Below are positions 26,449 through 36,470 of a stretch of 64,000 bases of DNA, one piece after another. The number at the start of each line of letters is the position of its first letter. The first letter of the stretch is position 1. The stretch comes from Acetobacterium woodii DSM 1030 (GTDB lineage: Bacteria > Bacillota > Clostridia > Eubacteriales > Eubacteriaceae). Made by a program: the position numbers and the translations under genes. Where the stretch lies: positions 2,965,732 through 3,029,731 of the forward strand of contig NC_016894.1 of NCBI RefSeq assembly GCF_000247605.1, read 5' to 3'. The notes beneath the pieces were generated by a model. The model worked only from the letters and a program-made list of their open reading frames with translations, searched no databases and was not told the origin of the DNA.

Positions 26449-26559
26449 TTATAAAAAACGATAATAAATTGCAAACAAAAAAATTCCTGTTAATAACAGG
26501 AAGCGGTCGACAAAATTATCCACTGATGCGGATGATGATTTTGAACACCTTCCTTCCAA
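26449..26559 (-). CDS. Possible 36-aa membrane peptide in the leader (doubtful)
   Basis: An open frame from TTG (26559) to TAA (26449) would encode a short peptide with a polar Ser-rich start and a hydrophobic end (FLLLTGIFLFAIYYRFL), like a single-pass small membrane protein. The ribosome site is weak and the frame spans the terminator-like hairpin at 26477-26502, so it may be chance. Confidence 0.2.
   Translation of the reverse strand: MEGRCSKSSSASVDNFVDRFLLLTGIFLFAIYYRFL
26477..26502 (-). terminator. Strong terminator inside the leader of the TM1266-ABC operon (possible attenuator)
   Basis: A perfect 9-bp stem (26484-26492 with 26494-26502) is followed on the minus strand by T7. No minus-strand gene lies upstream that it could end. 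It is about 195 bases before the operon's first codon and about 100 bases after a candidate promoter. Confidence 0.6.
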
Positions 26560-26609
26560 ATTAGAACTTCTTTTCTGTCAGGTAAACGGTATCACATTCA
26601 ATTGTAATC

Positions 26610-26637
26610 ATTTTAACACGCGAATAGTTTATTTGAA
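26610..26637 (-). promoter_or_regulatory. Candidate promoter of the TM1266-ABC operon
   Basis: Minus strand -35 TTCAAA (26632-26637), 16-base spacer, -10 TAAAAT (26610-26615). It would give a leader of about 320 bases. Confidence 0.4.
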
Positions 26638-26868
26638 AGAAAAAGAAGGTGTAAAAATTCGATTTTTCAGCTTATAATTTTGCTCGTACTTTTCTCCTGA
26701 GGCCATCTTATTTCACTATCAATAGTTGTCTTGATGGCACGCTTTCCTTTTATTAAACCATAATTAATACGAATAAACGCAATCGCTCAAAGATCGTTAA
26801 AATACCTTATTACGCCTATCCTTTTTACCTTTTTCATTGCTAAATATAAGGTATTCTTCACATAATTA

Positions 26869-26877
26869 TGTTATAAT
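26869..26877 (+). promoter_or_regulatory. Extended -10 promoter of the secreted protease gene
   Basis: TGTTATAAT on the plus strand (TATAAT at 26872-26877), about 80 bases before the start codon. No clear -35. The rest of 26640-26868 shows nothing recognisable. Confidence 0.45.
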
Positions 26878-26958
26878 TCTAATGGTTATTATATGGCTAA
26901 ATAAAAGTCTGTCATGAGTAGCGCAATGACAAACTTATTCGCTTATAAGGAGAATCCC

Positions 26959-28980
26959 ATGAAATTTAAAATGAAACGCTATCTATTTTTATTTTGCATT
27001 GTGCTGTTTATTATTTTCTTCCCAGCCAATATTTCAGCGCAAGAATCGTTATCGATCAATGGACCTGAGCCCACGGTTAAAGAAAGTGACTCCCAGCCGA
27101 TGATTATTAATAGCTTATCCGAACTACCGGATGTTGACAAATCCGACGACCTCAATCGGCAAATTGTTGTTATTTACAAAAATAGCACTGCCTTTAATGT
27201 TCAAAGTTTATTTCTATCGACTTCCGAAATTGCCAGCGGCGAAACCGTTTCTGATCGCGTCGATGTATTTGAACTAAAAAACGATGTTGATGTTGATAGC
27301 TTTATTGCTAAAATGAACGAAAATCCCAACGTTTTAATTGCTGATCACAATAGTACCATTAAGACTTATGCATTACCCAATGATCCTTACGTCACCGATG
27401 GCAAAGCCTGGCAATTCCAGAAGATTGGCACCAATAAAACCTGGGATCAGGTCAAGAACGCCACAACCATTGGCGTTGCCGTTCTTGACAGCGGTGTCAA
27501 TACCAACCACCCTGATTTAATTGGCCGGACAATTGCCGGTTATGACTATGTTACCAAAAGCACCCAAGTCGTTGACGAAGACGGCCATGGCACCGCTGTC
27601 AGCGGTTGTATTGCAGCAACGGCCAATAACGGTATTGGCATCTCCGGAATTGCCGGGTCGGCCAATATTATGATTGCCCCCTATCGTGTCGGCAGCAAAT
27701 CACTTTACACTGCTTATATTTGCGCTGCCCTGATTGATGCCGCCGATCGTTCTGACATTAAAATTATTAATATGAGTTATGGCGGTTATACCTATGATCC
27801 CCTCGAAGCAACAGCGATTAATTATGCCAAAGATCATGGCAAAATTCTTGTTGCCGCCTCTGGTAATGAAGGTGACCCTTCCGATCTTGAAGCTGGCTTG
27901 CTGTCCTATCCGGCTTCTTATGACGGTGTTATTTCGGTTGCCGCTACTACCAGTTCAAATCAGCGGGCCTCCTTTTCTCAATATAATAACATGGTTGATT
28001 TAGCAGCTCCCGGCGAAGGTATTTATACCACTTCCAATAGCGGCAGTTACCTATTTATGAATGGCACCTCTTTTTCTGCCCCGATTGTTGCCGGTGCCTG
28101 CGGTGTTTTGCTGGCTGCCAATGAAAACCTCAGTGCCAGTGAGGTTGAAAACATCTTAGAGCGAACCGCCACTGATTTAGGCACTGTCGGCCGCGATGAC
28201 TATTTCGGTTTTGGTTTAATCCAATTGGATCAAGCCTTGGCGACAATTTCCGCCAGTAAACACTTAACCGCCATTAGCTTAAACAAATCCGCAACTACCA
28301 TTACCAACGGTAATTGGGATATCTTGAATGTAAGTTACTTACCGGTTGATACTACCGACGACAAAAATATCATCTGGACCTCTTCCAATCCGGCGGTTGC
28401 GACCGTTAATGGGGATGGTTTTGTTAATGCAATCAATGCCGGCAACTGCACAATCACAGCCCAGGTTGGCAACTTTTATGCGACATGTCGCGTGACGGTT
28501 CCTCATCAAACCGGGGAAATATCAATTGGCTACCAAACCCATATCGAAAATATTGGCTGGCAGAACTTGGTCTATGACGGCGATTTAAGTGGCACCTCCG
28601 GTCAGGGATACCGTCTGGAAGGACTAAAAATAGTGCTGGATAAGCAGAATTATGATGTCGGCGTTGCTTACAAAACCCACATTCAAAATATTGGTTGGGA
28701 AGACAACTGGCGCAATGATGGTGCCTTAAGCGGTACTTCCGGTGAAGGTTTACGGCTGGAAGCCGTTTGTATTAAACTAACCGGCAATGATGCCAATCAA
28801 TTTGATCTGTATTATCGCACCCATGTTCAGAATTTAGGCTGGTTAGGTTGGGCAAAAGCGGGTGACGACTCTGGCACTTCCGGATATGGTTACCGTTTAG
28901 AAGGCATCGAAATAATGGTAGTCCCGAAAAATACGCCTTTTGACTCATCTGGGAATGCTTTTATTGTTAATCCCGTTTAA
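26959..28980 (+). CDS. Secreted subtilisin-like serine protease with Big2 and three ChW repeats
   Basis: 673 aa. Signal peptide (about 1-32), a propeptide-like region (about 50-125), then an S8 peptidase domain with the triad D177 (VLDSGVN), H210 (DGHGTAVSG) and S371 (NGTSFSAP). A bacterial Ig-like Big2 domain follows (WTSSNPAVATVN). Three C-terminal ChW-type repeats each carry a GW core and end in GTSG..YRLEG or a close variant. ChW repeats are found in clostridial surface proteins and may bind cell wall or carbohydrates. The ATG at 26959 has AAGGAG 7 bases upstream. It is one of only two plus-strand genes in the window and is probably monocistronic. It is probably degradative or surface-modifying; the exact target is unknown. 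Confidence 0.92.
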   Translation: MKFKMKRYLFLFCIVLFIIFFPANISAQESLSINGPEPTVKESDSQPMIINSLSELPDVDKSDDLNRQIVVIYKNSTAFNVQSLFLSTSEIASGETVSDRVDVFELKNDVDVDSFIAKMNENPNVLIADHNSTIKTYALPNDPYVTDGKAWQFQKIGTNKTWDQVKNATTIGVAVLDSGVNTNHPDLIGRTIAGYDYVTKSTQVVDEDGHGTAVSGCIAATANNGIGISGIAGSANIMIAPYRVGSKSLYTAYICAALIDAADRSDIKIINMSYGGYTYDPLEATAINYAKDHGKILVAASGNEGDPSDLEAGLLSYPASYDGVISVAATTSSNQRASFSQYNNMVDLAAPGEGIYTTSNSGSYLFMNGTSFSAPIVAGACGVLLAANENLSASEVENILERTATDLGTVGRDDYFGFGLIQLDQALATISASKHLTAISLNKSATTITNGNWDILNVSYLPVDTTDDKNIIWTSSNPAVATVNGDGFVNAINAGNCTITAQVGNFYATCRVTVPHQTGEISIGYQTHIENIGWQNLVYDGDLSGTSGQGYRLEGLKIVLDKQNYDVGVAYKTHIQNIGWEDNWRNDGALSGTSGEGLRLEAVCIKLTGNDANQFDLYYRTHVQNLGWLGWAKAGDDSGTSGYGYRLEGIEIMVVPKNTPFDSSGNAFIVNPV

Positions 28981-29063
28981 TTCCCGTTTCATTTGTAATA
29001 TTATCCTTTAGTTTCTATTTTGGTTCATCCGTTTCATCATTACCGAAAAAACGACCGTCTCGT

Positions 29064-29107
29064 AAAAAAGGCGCATGGAAATTTAATTTCCATGCGCCCT
29101 TTATTTT
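29064..29107. terminator. Bidirectional terminator between the protease and FtsX-like permease genes
   Basis: Perfect 13-bp stem (29070-29082 with 29086-29098), with T-rich tails on both strands, between convergent genes. Confidence 0.85.
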
Positions 29108-29131
29108 GGCTATTTTAATCAAAACGATTCA

Positions 29132-32100
29132 TTATTCAATTGACTTTAAAGACTCAACCATGCTGATCCGTTTAATAATTGGTGTCATCAAAATATTAAT
29201 GATGAATGTAAATGACAGGGTAAACACAATCGAATAAATAAAGCTGGTAAACTCAATGCCTCGGCTAAACATCGCGATATCGGTTTCGACAGTATTAATA
29301 ATAAAACCGTCGAGTAAAACGCCTAAAAATAATCCCACGATGATACCAATGATCGAAAGAACAATGTTCTCCCGAAAGATATACTTATAGACTTCCATGT
29401 CATAAAAGCCCAACACCCGGATCGTTGCAATTTCGCGCACCCGCTCCGAAATATTTATGTTGGTAAGATTGTATAAAACAACGGCCGCCAAAGCCCCTGC
29501 CGAAAGCAGCATAACCACCACGACAATGCTTAAACTACTGATACTGTCATTTGAAGATTTGACAATATTGCCGGTAAAATTCATGGCTACCACCCCATCT
29601 TTTGCCAGCCAATCATTAGCGATGGTATTTTCCAACTCCGTTGATGTGTCGGGAATATTAACATAAGCCATATTAACTGCTAATGGTTTGCCAAAAGCTT
29701 TTTCATAAACCGCCGGCGATAAATAGAGATAGTTTTCGAGATAGTTTTCGGTTATTGCTCCTAATACCACCTCATGACTTTGGTCCTCATTATTAATCAG
29801 AATCGTATCGCCAACTTTAAGTCCCAGCGTTGTCGCAACTTTTTCCGAAAGAACTGCTCCCGCCGTCTCCAGATCAATTGCCTCTCCGGTCTTGCGGTTT
29901 TGAAGATGGATAAAATCGCTGATCCCCGCGGCTGTTTCCGGCACAAACAAATAGGCCTCTTTTTCAGTTTCAGTTCCAGCTTTTTGGACCTTCATTTTTG
30001 ATTGATACGCCAGGATATTTTCGCTAAATCGGGTGTCATTGTTTAACATTTCTTTAAACGCGGCCTTTTCAGCTATCGTCCCTTCATTTTTTAACGCCAT
30101 ATAACCATCAAAAACCGTAATGTGATCAAACTGCTGCGGAATCATCGAAAAAATTGCATCCTGCAAACCAAAACCAGCCAGTATTAACGCGGTACAGCCG
30201 GCAATTCCAATCACTGTCATAAAAAAGCGACCCTTGTAACGCATCAAATTTCTGGCGGTTACCTTTTCGATAAATCCCATCCGTTTCCAGAGAAAAGGAA
30301 TTCGCTCCAGAAAAATACGCTTGCCAATTTTAGGCGCTTTAGGACGCATTAGTTCTGAAGGATGTTCTTTTAGCTCAACATGTGTTACCATCACAGCAGC
30401 CAAAACCGTACACAAAATAGCGATCAGACAACTGATGATAATCGCTATCCAAGGCGGTGAGATGACCAATGCCGGAACCTGATAAAGCAGTCCATAAGCA
30501 CTCGATATTAAATAAGGCAAGGTATTGATCCCCACCAGAAAACCAATCACCGAACCGATTGTTCCCGCTAATAACGCATAAATAAAGTATTTAGAACCAA
30601 TCTGATAATGCTTATACCCCAGCGCTTTTAATGTCCCAATCTGGGTTCGTTGCTCTTCAACCATTCGGGTCATGGTAGTAAAGGATACCAACGCCGCAAC
30701 TAGCAGAAAAATGAGCGGAAACACCCCCGAAATATTATCGATTCGTTGCGCATCTTCGCCATAACTGGTATAACCGGGATTATCATCACGATCGAACCGA
30801 TACCATTTCCCCATCTCCAGATCGTTGATTTTAGCTTCGGCACTGGCCAGCTCGTTGGCCGCATTAGCCAGCTCAACTTCGCCTTCTTGGCGTTTTTGAT
30901 CTAACTGCGCTTGACCGTCACTTAATTTAGTCCAACCGGCATCCAGTTCATTTTGTGACGCGATCAGGGTATTTTGCCCATCCGCTTTACCGCTCTCAAA
31001 AGCCGCCCAACCAGCCGCTAATTGATTTTTACTGTCATCCAGCTTTTGACGGTTGTCATCCAATTGTTTTTGACCATCGATAGCGGCTTGCTTAAGCGCC
31101 TGTTCGGCCTGTGGCAAGGATGTTTCCAGCGTAACCAATTGATTTTTCATGTCGGCTAACTGGCTTTGAAAGGCCTTAATCCGATCAATTGCCGTTTGTA
31201 CCTGATCTTTAGCATTATTTGCCTGTGTCAGACCATCTTGAACGACAGTAATTTGATTATCAATTTCGGCTAATTGAGCTTCCAATGCCGCCAACTGAGT
31301 TTGATAATCCGGTGCTGTCGGATCTAAATTTTGAATTTGTGCCTCGACACTGGTTCGCTGCCCTGTAAGCTCAGTTAACGCACTTTGCGCTTGGGCAATT
31401 TGCGCTTCCAATTGTGTCAATTGGGTTTCCAGTTCCGGTAATTGACCCGAAGGGTCTTGGGCTTCCATTTGAGCAATCCCATTTTTTAAATCGGTAATTC
31501 CCTGACGCATGGTTTCTAATTGTGTTTCTCCATTTGCCAATTGCTCTTTTAAGGTTGCCGCCCCTTGGGTTAACGCTGCTTCACCCTGATTTATCTGATT
31601 TTGAGCATCATTCAGTTCGGCCTGCGACTGCGAAATTTTTGTATTATATTGATCCCAGCCAGCATCTAACGCCGCCTCACCGTCAATCAATTGGTTTTTG
31701 GCATCCGCTAAGCTGGCCTCCCCTTGCGCCATGCCCTCCTGGAATTGTCTAACTCCGTCGTTATATTTAGCGCGGCCTTTATCAATTTCAATTTGCGCCT
31801 TCGCTAGAATATCCTCGTGATTTATTTCCAGTCGCTCGATTCCTAACGTTTCAAACTGATCCTGAAGTTTTGTGATGGCTTGTTGATAGGCCTCAGAAAA
31901 GGGATCGACGTCATTGGCTGTTGCCTCTGATAAGACGTAAACTTCGGTATACCGCTCAGACGCAAAGTTAGCCGTCGGAATAAGACCATAATAATCCACT
32001 TCACCACGACCAATTGTCGTACTTCCCCGTTCAATCGAAACAAACTGTGGTGATCGCACAAATCCGACAATGGTGAAAGAATTGCGCTTAACCGAATCTG

Positions 32101-32599
32101 ACAGCGGTTTATCACCTACTTCTGATGACAAAGTGATTGTATCTCCCAGTTGATAAAGATAACTGGACAAACCCAAACCCTTATCTTCCTGAGGTTTTTC
32201 CAATAAAATTTCGCCATCATTCTCGGGCAGACGTCCTTCTAACAATAACGGTTGATTAAGCGCCTGATCCGGTTGATACGCCATCAGCTTGATCACCGGC
32301 CGTTTATCACCGCGCTCAATGATAACATCGGCTGAATAACTGGGCATCACCGTATTGACACCTTGGACACCTTTAATGGCGGCGACATCGCTATCCTGAA
32401 AACCATAAGTCGAAACAAGACGAATATCCATCAGTTGTTGATTTTTATAATATTGGCTGACCGTATACTTCATACTTGGGCCGGTTGTCTTAACGCCCAC
32501 AAAAAAGCAAATCCCCAAAGCAATAATCGCAACAATCGATAAAAAGCGGCTTTTTGATTTTTTAATTTCTCGCAACGTATCTTTTTGTAATGTTTTCAT
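29132..32599 (-). CDS. Large FtsX-type ABC permease with an extracellular coiled-coil
   Basis: 1155 aa. An N-terminal membrane helix (FLSIVAIIALGICFFVGV) is followed by a MacB-like extracellular domain and a roughly 330-residue Gln/Ala/Asp/Leu-rich coiled coil (about 270-620). There are two FtsX domains: three helices around 640-780, then a further helix near 810 and three more at the C terminus. This matches putative ABC transport permeases of Firmicutes that usually pair with a LolD-like ATPase. No ATPase is adjacent, so it must use a distant one. AAGGAA lies ahead of the ATG. Its role (lipid, peptide or wall-related export or signalling) is not defined. The 214 bases upstream hold no gene. 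Confidence 0.85.
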   Translation of the reverse strand: MKTLQKDTLREIKKSKSRFLSIVAIIALGICFFVGVKTTGPSMKYTVSQYYKNQQLMDIRLVSTYGFQDSDVAAIKGVQGVNTVMPSYSADVIIERGDKRPVIKLMAYQPDQALNQPLLLEGRLPENDGEILLEKPQEDKGLGLSSYLYQLGDTITLSSEVGDKPLSDSVKRNSFTIVGFVRSPQFVSIERGSTTIGRGEVDYYGLIPTANFASERYTEVYVLSEATANDVDPFSEAYQQAITKLQDQFETLGIERLEINHEDILAKAQIEIDKGRAKYNDGVRQFQEGMAQGEASLADAKNQLIDGEAALDAGWDQYNTKISQSQAELNDAQNQINQGEAALTQGAATLKEQLANGETQLETMRQGITDLKNGIAQMEAQDPSGQLPELETQLTQLEAQIAQAQSALTELTGQRTSVEAQIQNLDPTAPDYQTQLAALEAQLAEIDNQITVVQDGLTQANNAKDQVQTAIDRIKAFQSQLADMKNQLVTLETSLPQAEQALKQAAIDGQKQLDDNRQKLDDSKNQLAAGWAAFESGKADGQNTLIASQNELDAGWTKLSDGQAQLDQKRQEGEVELANAANELASAEAKINDLEMGKWYRFDRDDNPGYTSYGEDAQRIDNISGVFPLIFLLVAALVSFTTMTRMVEEQRTQIGTLKALGYKHYQIGSKYFIYALLAGTIGSVIGFLVGINTLPYLISSAYGLLYQVPALVISPPWIAIIISCLIAILCTVLAAVMVTHVELKEHPSELMRPKAPKIGKRIFLERIPFLWKRMGFIEKVTARNLMRYKGRFFMTVIGIAGCTALILAGFGLQDAIFSMIPQQFDHITVFDGYMALKNEGTIAEKAAFKEMLNNDTRFSENILAYQSKMKVQKAGTETEKEAYLFVPETAAGISDFIHLQNRKTGEAIDLETAGAVLSEKVATTLGLKVGDTILINNEDQSHEVVLGAITENYLENYLYLSPAVYEKAFGKPLAVNMAYVNIPDTSTELENTIANDWLAKDGVVAMNFTGNIVKSSNDSISSLSIVVVVMLLSAGALAAVVLYNLTNINISERVREIATIRVLGFYDMEVYKYIFRENIVLSIIGIIVGLFLGVLLDGFIINTVETDIAMFSRGIEFTSFIYSIVFTLSFTFIINILMTPIIKRISMVESLKSIE

Positions 32600-32813
32600 T
32601 TAAATTCCTTTTGCATCTCATTATTATTTAATAAATGTACCCATTCGCTTCATTTGTCAAATAAAGTCGCTCAAACTATCTTAATCGTCTGAGCCGATTT
32701 TTTAACTGAATTATAGATTTATACACAATGATTTATTATTTTACCATAAATTAATTAAGAAAACAGCAAATGGCAAGTAAAATTTATCATGTTTAAATTT
32801 ATTTTATTCAATC

Positions 32814-35800
32814 TCAAATCTTGATATTTTCGCCCATCGTAATCAAGCCAATGATTTTTTCCTTCACCTTAATGCCCGTTAATTGTGCCAACGCTTCGGC
32901 GTAAAGATTGACTTGAATTTGATAACTTTTTATTATTTCTTCGCGCTGAGTCAAATCCTGATAATAATCGGTTTTATAATCAATGATTACCCATTGCCCA
33001 TCTTCAATAAAGGCGCAATCGATAATCCCCTGGACAATTATTTTTTCCTTGATTCCGTCCCATTCTTTTTTTACTTTAACGGGAGAATATGCATAATTAA
33101 AAGGTATTTCCCGCTTGATTTTTTCTGCCACTAACAGGCGTACCCCTAACGGCGAGGTATAAAAACGGATCAGTTTATCACGTCTGATGGTATGTGCCAG
33201 TGCTTCCGGCAGAAATTCTTGACGAACCATTCTGGCGATTTCTTTATTAAGGTAATCATCCAAAAAAACAGCTAGTTCTTTTTCGCCGTGGTCGTTTAGC
33301 TGTTTGCTGATTGGTTCCAGCTCAATCACCGCCATTAACAAGTGCAGTGCCGATCCCCGTTGTGCCGCGGTATAATCCAACTGTTGCGTTTCTAAGAACT
33401 TTGGCCCCGGCTGTTGCTGGGCATATTGCTTAGTTAAATCATTTTGTTGATAATTTTTTATTTCCGTCACGCTCATTTTACTGGGTAGGTTATCACCAGC
33501 TTTGGCTTGATATTGGTAGTTCAGTCGTTTATTAATGGCGTCTTTTTCGGCTGTGCTGATTGTTAACGGATTTTGTTGATCATCACTTTCCATTTCGGAG
33601 CCGTTGTTAATTTCATTGGGTTTAGCAATTGCGTTAAGATTGCTCTCATCTTCTTCCTTACTGTTTTTAGACAATAGCGTCTCACTGCAATGACAAGCTA
33701 TTTTAAAATCCGCTAAATCCAAGGTCAGTTCCTGATGATCGGTACCGCCTAAAATCGCCAGCATAACCCAGTCTAAAAAACTGGAAGCATTGATCAAATG
33801 ATATTCATCCGGCTGGTCACGCCACTTTTGCAACGCTTTTTGGCGATCCTTAACCGTCCCGACAAGATAAAGTTTTTCTTCCGCCCGCGTCATTCCGACA
33901 TACAAAAGCCGCATTTCTTCGGAAAGCATCTCAATATTGCTTTGCGCCTTGCAAACCTCTTTGGCTAAAGAATTATGTTTGTATCGTTTTTCTAAATTAA
34001 CGTAATCCGGACAAATTCCTAAATCTTTATGGAAAAGGATTTGGCTGTAATTACTGCGTTTATTAAAACCTTTACCGGTTCCAACTAAAAACACAATCGG
34101 AAATTCCAGACCTTTGCTTTTATGGATGGTCATCATTCGCACAACGGCTTGATGATTACTAACCAGCGCCGGCGGTGAGATATCTTGCTGATGTTTTTTC
34201 ATATTTTCGACAAACCGGATAAATTGATACAGTCCTTTTAAGGTCGATTTTTTATAGTCGCCGGCCCGCTTTAACAAAATTCGCAAATTGCATTGCCGTT
34301 GCTCACCACCGGGCAACGCACCTACAAAAGCATAATAACCTGATTCTAAATAGATTTTCCATAAAAAATCTTCGACTGGCATCAGTTTTGATTGGTCCCG
34401 CCAACGTTTCAAATTCTGATAAAATACAGCTAGTTTTTCGGCCAGCACATCATTTTCTTCCTGACAATAGGTTTCCACTGCCTGATAAAAAAATCCCTCA
34501 GGGTGTTTAATCCGTAATTGAGTACATTCGGTGGTGGTAAAATTTCCGATCGGCGAAGTCATAATACTCAGCAGTGGTAAATCTTGATGCTGATTATCCA
34601 TTAGATTTAAAAGATTCAGAATCATCGTAATTTCCAATGATTCATAATAATTGGTACCGCCATCAAAATACGTTGGTATTCCCATTTCACTAAATACTTT
34701 GAGAAAAACATCCCCTCTTCCTGCCGCACTTCGCATTAATACTCCAAAGTCGCCATAATTAATGGTCCGTTCCTGATTCTGCCGGGTATCAAAAAATTGT
34801 GTTCCCACCAACGCTTGAATTTTACTGGCAACGAATCGGGCTTCCACCTCAACGGACGTGAGATCCTCTTGTTCTTCGCCATCATCTTGATAACTGTCAA
34901 GCTCATCGGCCTTCTTTTTTTCTTCAATGATATGGATCTCGGTTTTTTCATAGGGTCCTTCATGCGCCAAACCTTTATTCAGCCGGGCCTGTTCGTCATA
35001 ATCGATTTCGCCTAAACCTGGTGTCATAAGTTTTTCAAAAATCGCATTGATCCCATTGATGACCCCTTGCGCCGAGCGAAAATTCTGATTCAAGGTCACC
35101 AGACTGTTTTGAGGATTATCGGCCATTCCAAAGGTTTCATATTTACCAATAAAAATGGTCGGATCGGCCAGCCGAAAACGATAAATACTTTGTTTGACAT
35201 CACCGACCATAAAATAGTTATTATCCCGAACAATCCGTTTTAAAATCGTTTCCTGCATTTCATTGGTATCCTGATATTCATCTAAAAAAATATAACGATA
35301 GCGTTCTCGCACCTCATCTGCCACATCCTGAACGGTTAAAATTTTAAGCGTTAATTGTTCCAGGTCATTGTAGTCAACCAGGTTTTTGCGGGCCTTTTTT
35401 TCCTGAAATCTGGCCCAAAACCGTTCGGTTAACACCACCAGATCAGCCATTGGTTTTTTTAGCGCATGGAGTTCTGCAACCATTTCATCCAAATTGATGG
35501 CAAACCGTTTCTGTAACTTACTGATACTTGTTTTGGCTTCATCGCGATATTTTTTGATCTGTTCATTGGTTTCTTTATCGCTTTTGGCATTACCTTTAAA
35601 ACGTTCATAACTAAGCGTTTTTAGACCTGCCAGAGCAACGATCAAATTTTGGTTAAGCTGGTTTTTCAGCTCCTGCAGCATTAACACTTCACCCTTCATT
35701 TGCTCATGGGTTTTTTCGAAACCTTCGCAATCACTGCATTCTTCGGCTTTGATTGCGGCATCGATAGCTCCCTGAAGTTCGGTTTTAATTATTTTTACCA

Positions 35801-36470
35801 ATGCCTGCCCCCACACCGAAAGCTCCAGACTTTTTTCATCACAATCAAACAATGCCAACACTTTTTGACACCAATCTTGGGGATTAGGCTGCGTCGCCAG
35901 AAATCGGTAGAAGGTCTCAACGGTGTCTTTTAACGCCTGATCATTTTTATTGCCACTATATTTTTCAACTAAATCCAAAAAATCAATATCGACCGCAAAA
36001 CTTTCCGACTCCGCTTGATTTTGCGCTGCCCGCTGATATTCATCTTCAAATACTTCTTCCAGCGTTTCTTTTAGCATCAACGTAATTTCCGTATCATTGC
36101 CAATCGAAAAACCGGGATCAATATCACCTTGATGAAAATACTGCCGCAAGATACTCAAACAAAAAGAATGGAGCGTCGAAATCGAGGCCGCACCTAAACT
36201 ATTCATTTGTTTCATCAAAAAACTACGATCGTTTTGGGGATTCTCCAATTCTTTTGCCAGTGCCTGATTGAGACGGTTTTTCATTTCGCCGGCCGCCCCG
36301 CGGGTAAATGTTAAAATCAGCAGTTCATCAATGCCAACCTTTTCTTCTAACACGATCCGGATAATCCGCTGAATCAGCAACGCTGTTTTTCCTGAACCGG
36401 CGGCGGCCGAAACTAACATATTAGTATCTCGGTTTGTGATTGCCTTTAGCTGGTCACTGGTCCACTGCAT
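32814..36470 (-). CDS. addA: AddA, ATP-dependent helicase/nuclease subunit A
   Basis: 1218 aa. UvrD-like helicase with Walker A SAAAGSGKT near residue 28, Walker B IFLDEYQDTN, motif IV-VI regions including VRMMTIHKSKGLEFP and LLYVGMTRAEEKLYL, and a C-terminal RecB-like nuclease with IIDYKTDYY. AddAB resects double-strand breaks to Chi sites for RecA loading. The ATG at 36470 has GGGAGG 8 bases upstream, and it overlaps addB by 17 bases. A GTG three codons earlier is less likely. Confidence 0.95.
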   Translation of the reverse strand: MQWTSDQLKAITNRDTNMLVSAAAGSGKTALLIQRIIRIVLEEKVGIDELLILTFTRGAAGEMKNRLNQALAKELENPQNDRSFLMKQMNSLGAASISTLHSFCLSILRQYFHQGDIDPGFSIGNDTEITLMLKETLEEVFEDEYQRAAQNQAESESFAVDIDFLDLVEKYSGNKNDQALKDTVETFYRFLATQPNPQDWCQKVLALFDCDEKSLELSVWGQALVKIIKTELQGAIDAAIKAEECSDCEGFEKTHEQMKGEVLMLQELKNQLNQNLIVALAGLKTLSYERFKGNAKSDKETNEQIKKYRDEAKTSISKLQKRFAINLDEMVAELHALKKPMADLVVLTERFWARFQEKKARKNLVDYNDLEQLTLKILTVQDVADEVRERYRYIFLDEYQDTNEMQETILKRIVRDNNYFMVGDVKQSIYRFRLADPTIFIGKYETFGMADNPQNSLVTLNQNFRSAQGVINGINAIFEKLMTPGLGEIDYDEQARLNKGLAHEGPYEKTEIHIIEEKKKADELDSYQDDGEEQEDLTSVEVEARFVASKIQALVGTQFFDTRQNQERTINYGDFGVLMRSAAGRGDVFLKVFSEMGIPTYFDGGTNYYESLEITMILNLLNLMDNQHQDLPLLSIMTSPIGNFTTTECTQLRIKHPEGFFYQAVETYCQEENDVLAEKLAVFYQNLKRWRDQSKLMPVEDFLWKIYLESGYYAFVGALPGGEQRQCNLRILLKRAGDYKKSTLKGLYQFIRFVENMKKHQQDISPPALVSNHQAVVRMMTIHKSKGLEFPIVFLVGTGKGFNKRSNYSQILFHKDLGICPDYVNLEKRYKHNSLAKEVCKAQSNIEMLSEEMRLLYVGMTRAEEKLYLVGTVKDRQKALQKWRDQPDEYHLINASSFLDWVMLAILGGTDHQELTLDLADFKIACHCSETLLSKNSKEEDESNLNAIAKPNEINNGSEMESDDQQNPLTISTAEKDAINKRLNYQYQAKAGDNLPSKMSVTEIKNYQQNDLTKQYAQQQPGPKFLETQQLDYTAAQRGSALHLLMAVIELEPISKQLNDHGEKELAVFLDDYLNKEIARMVRQEFLPEALAHTIRRDKLIRFYTSPLGVRLLVAEKIKREIPFNYAYSPVKVKKEWDGIKEKIIVQGIIDCAFIEDGQWVIIDYKTDYYQDLTQREEIIKSYQIQVNLYAEALAQLTGIKVKEKIIGLITMGENIKI

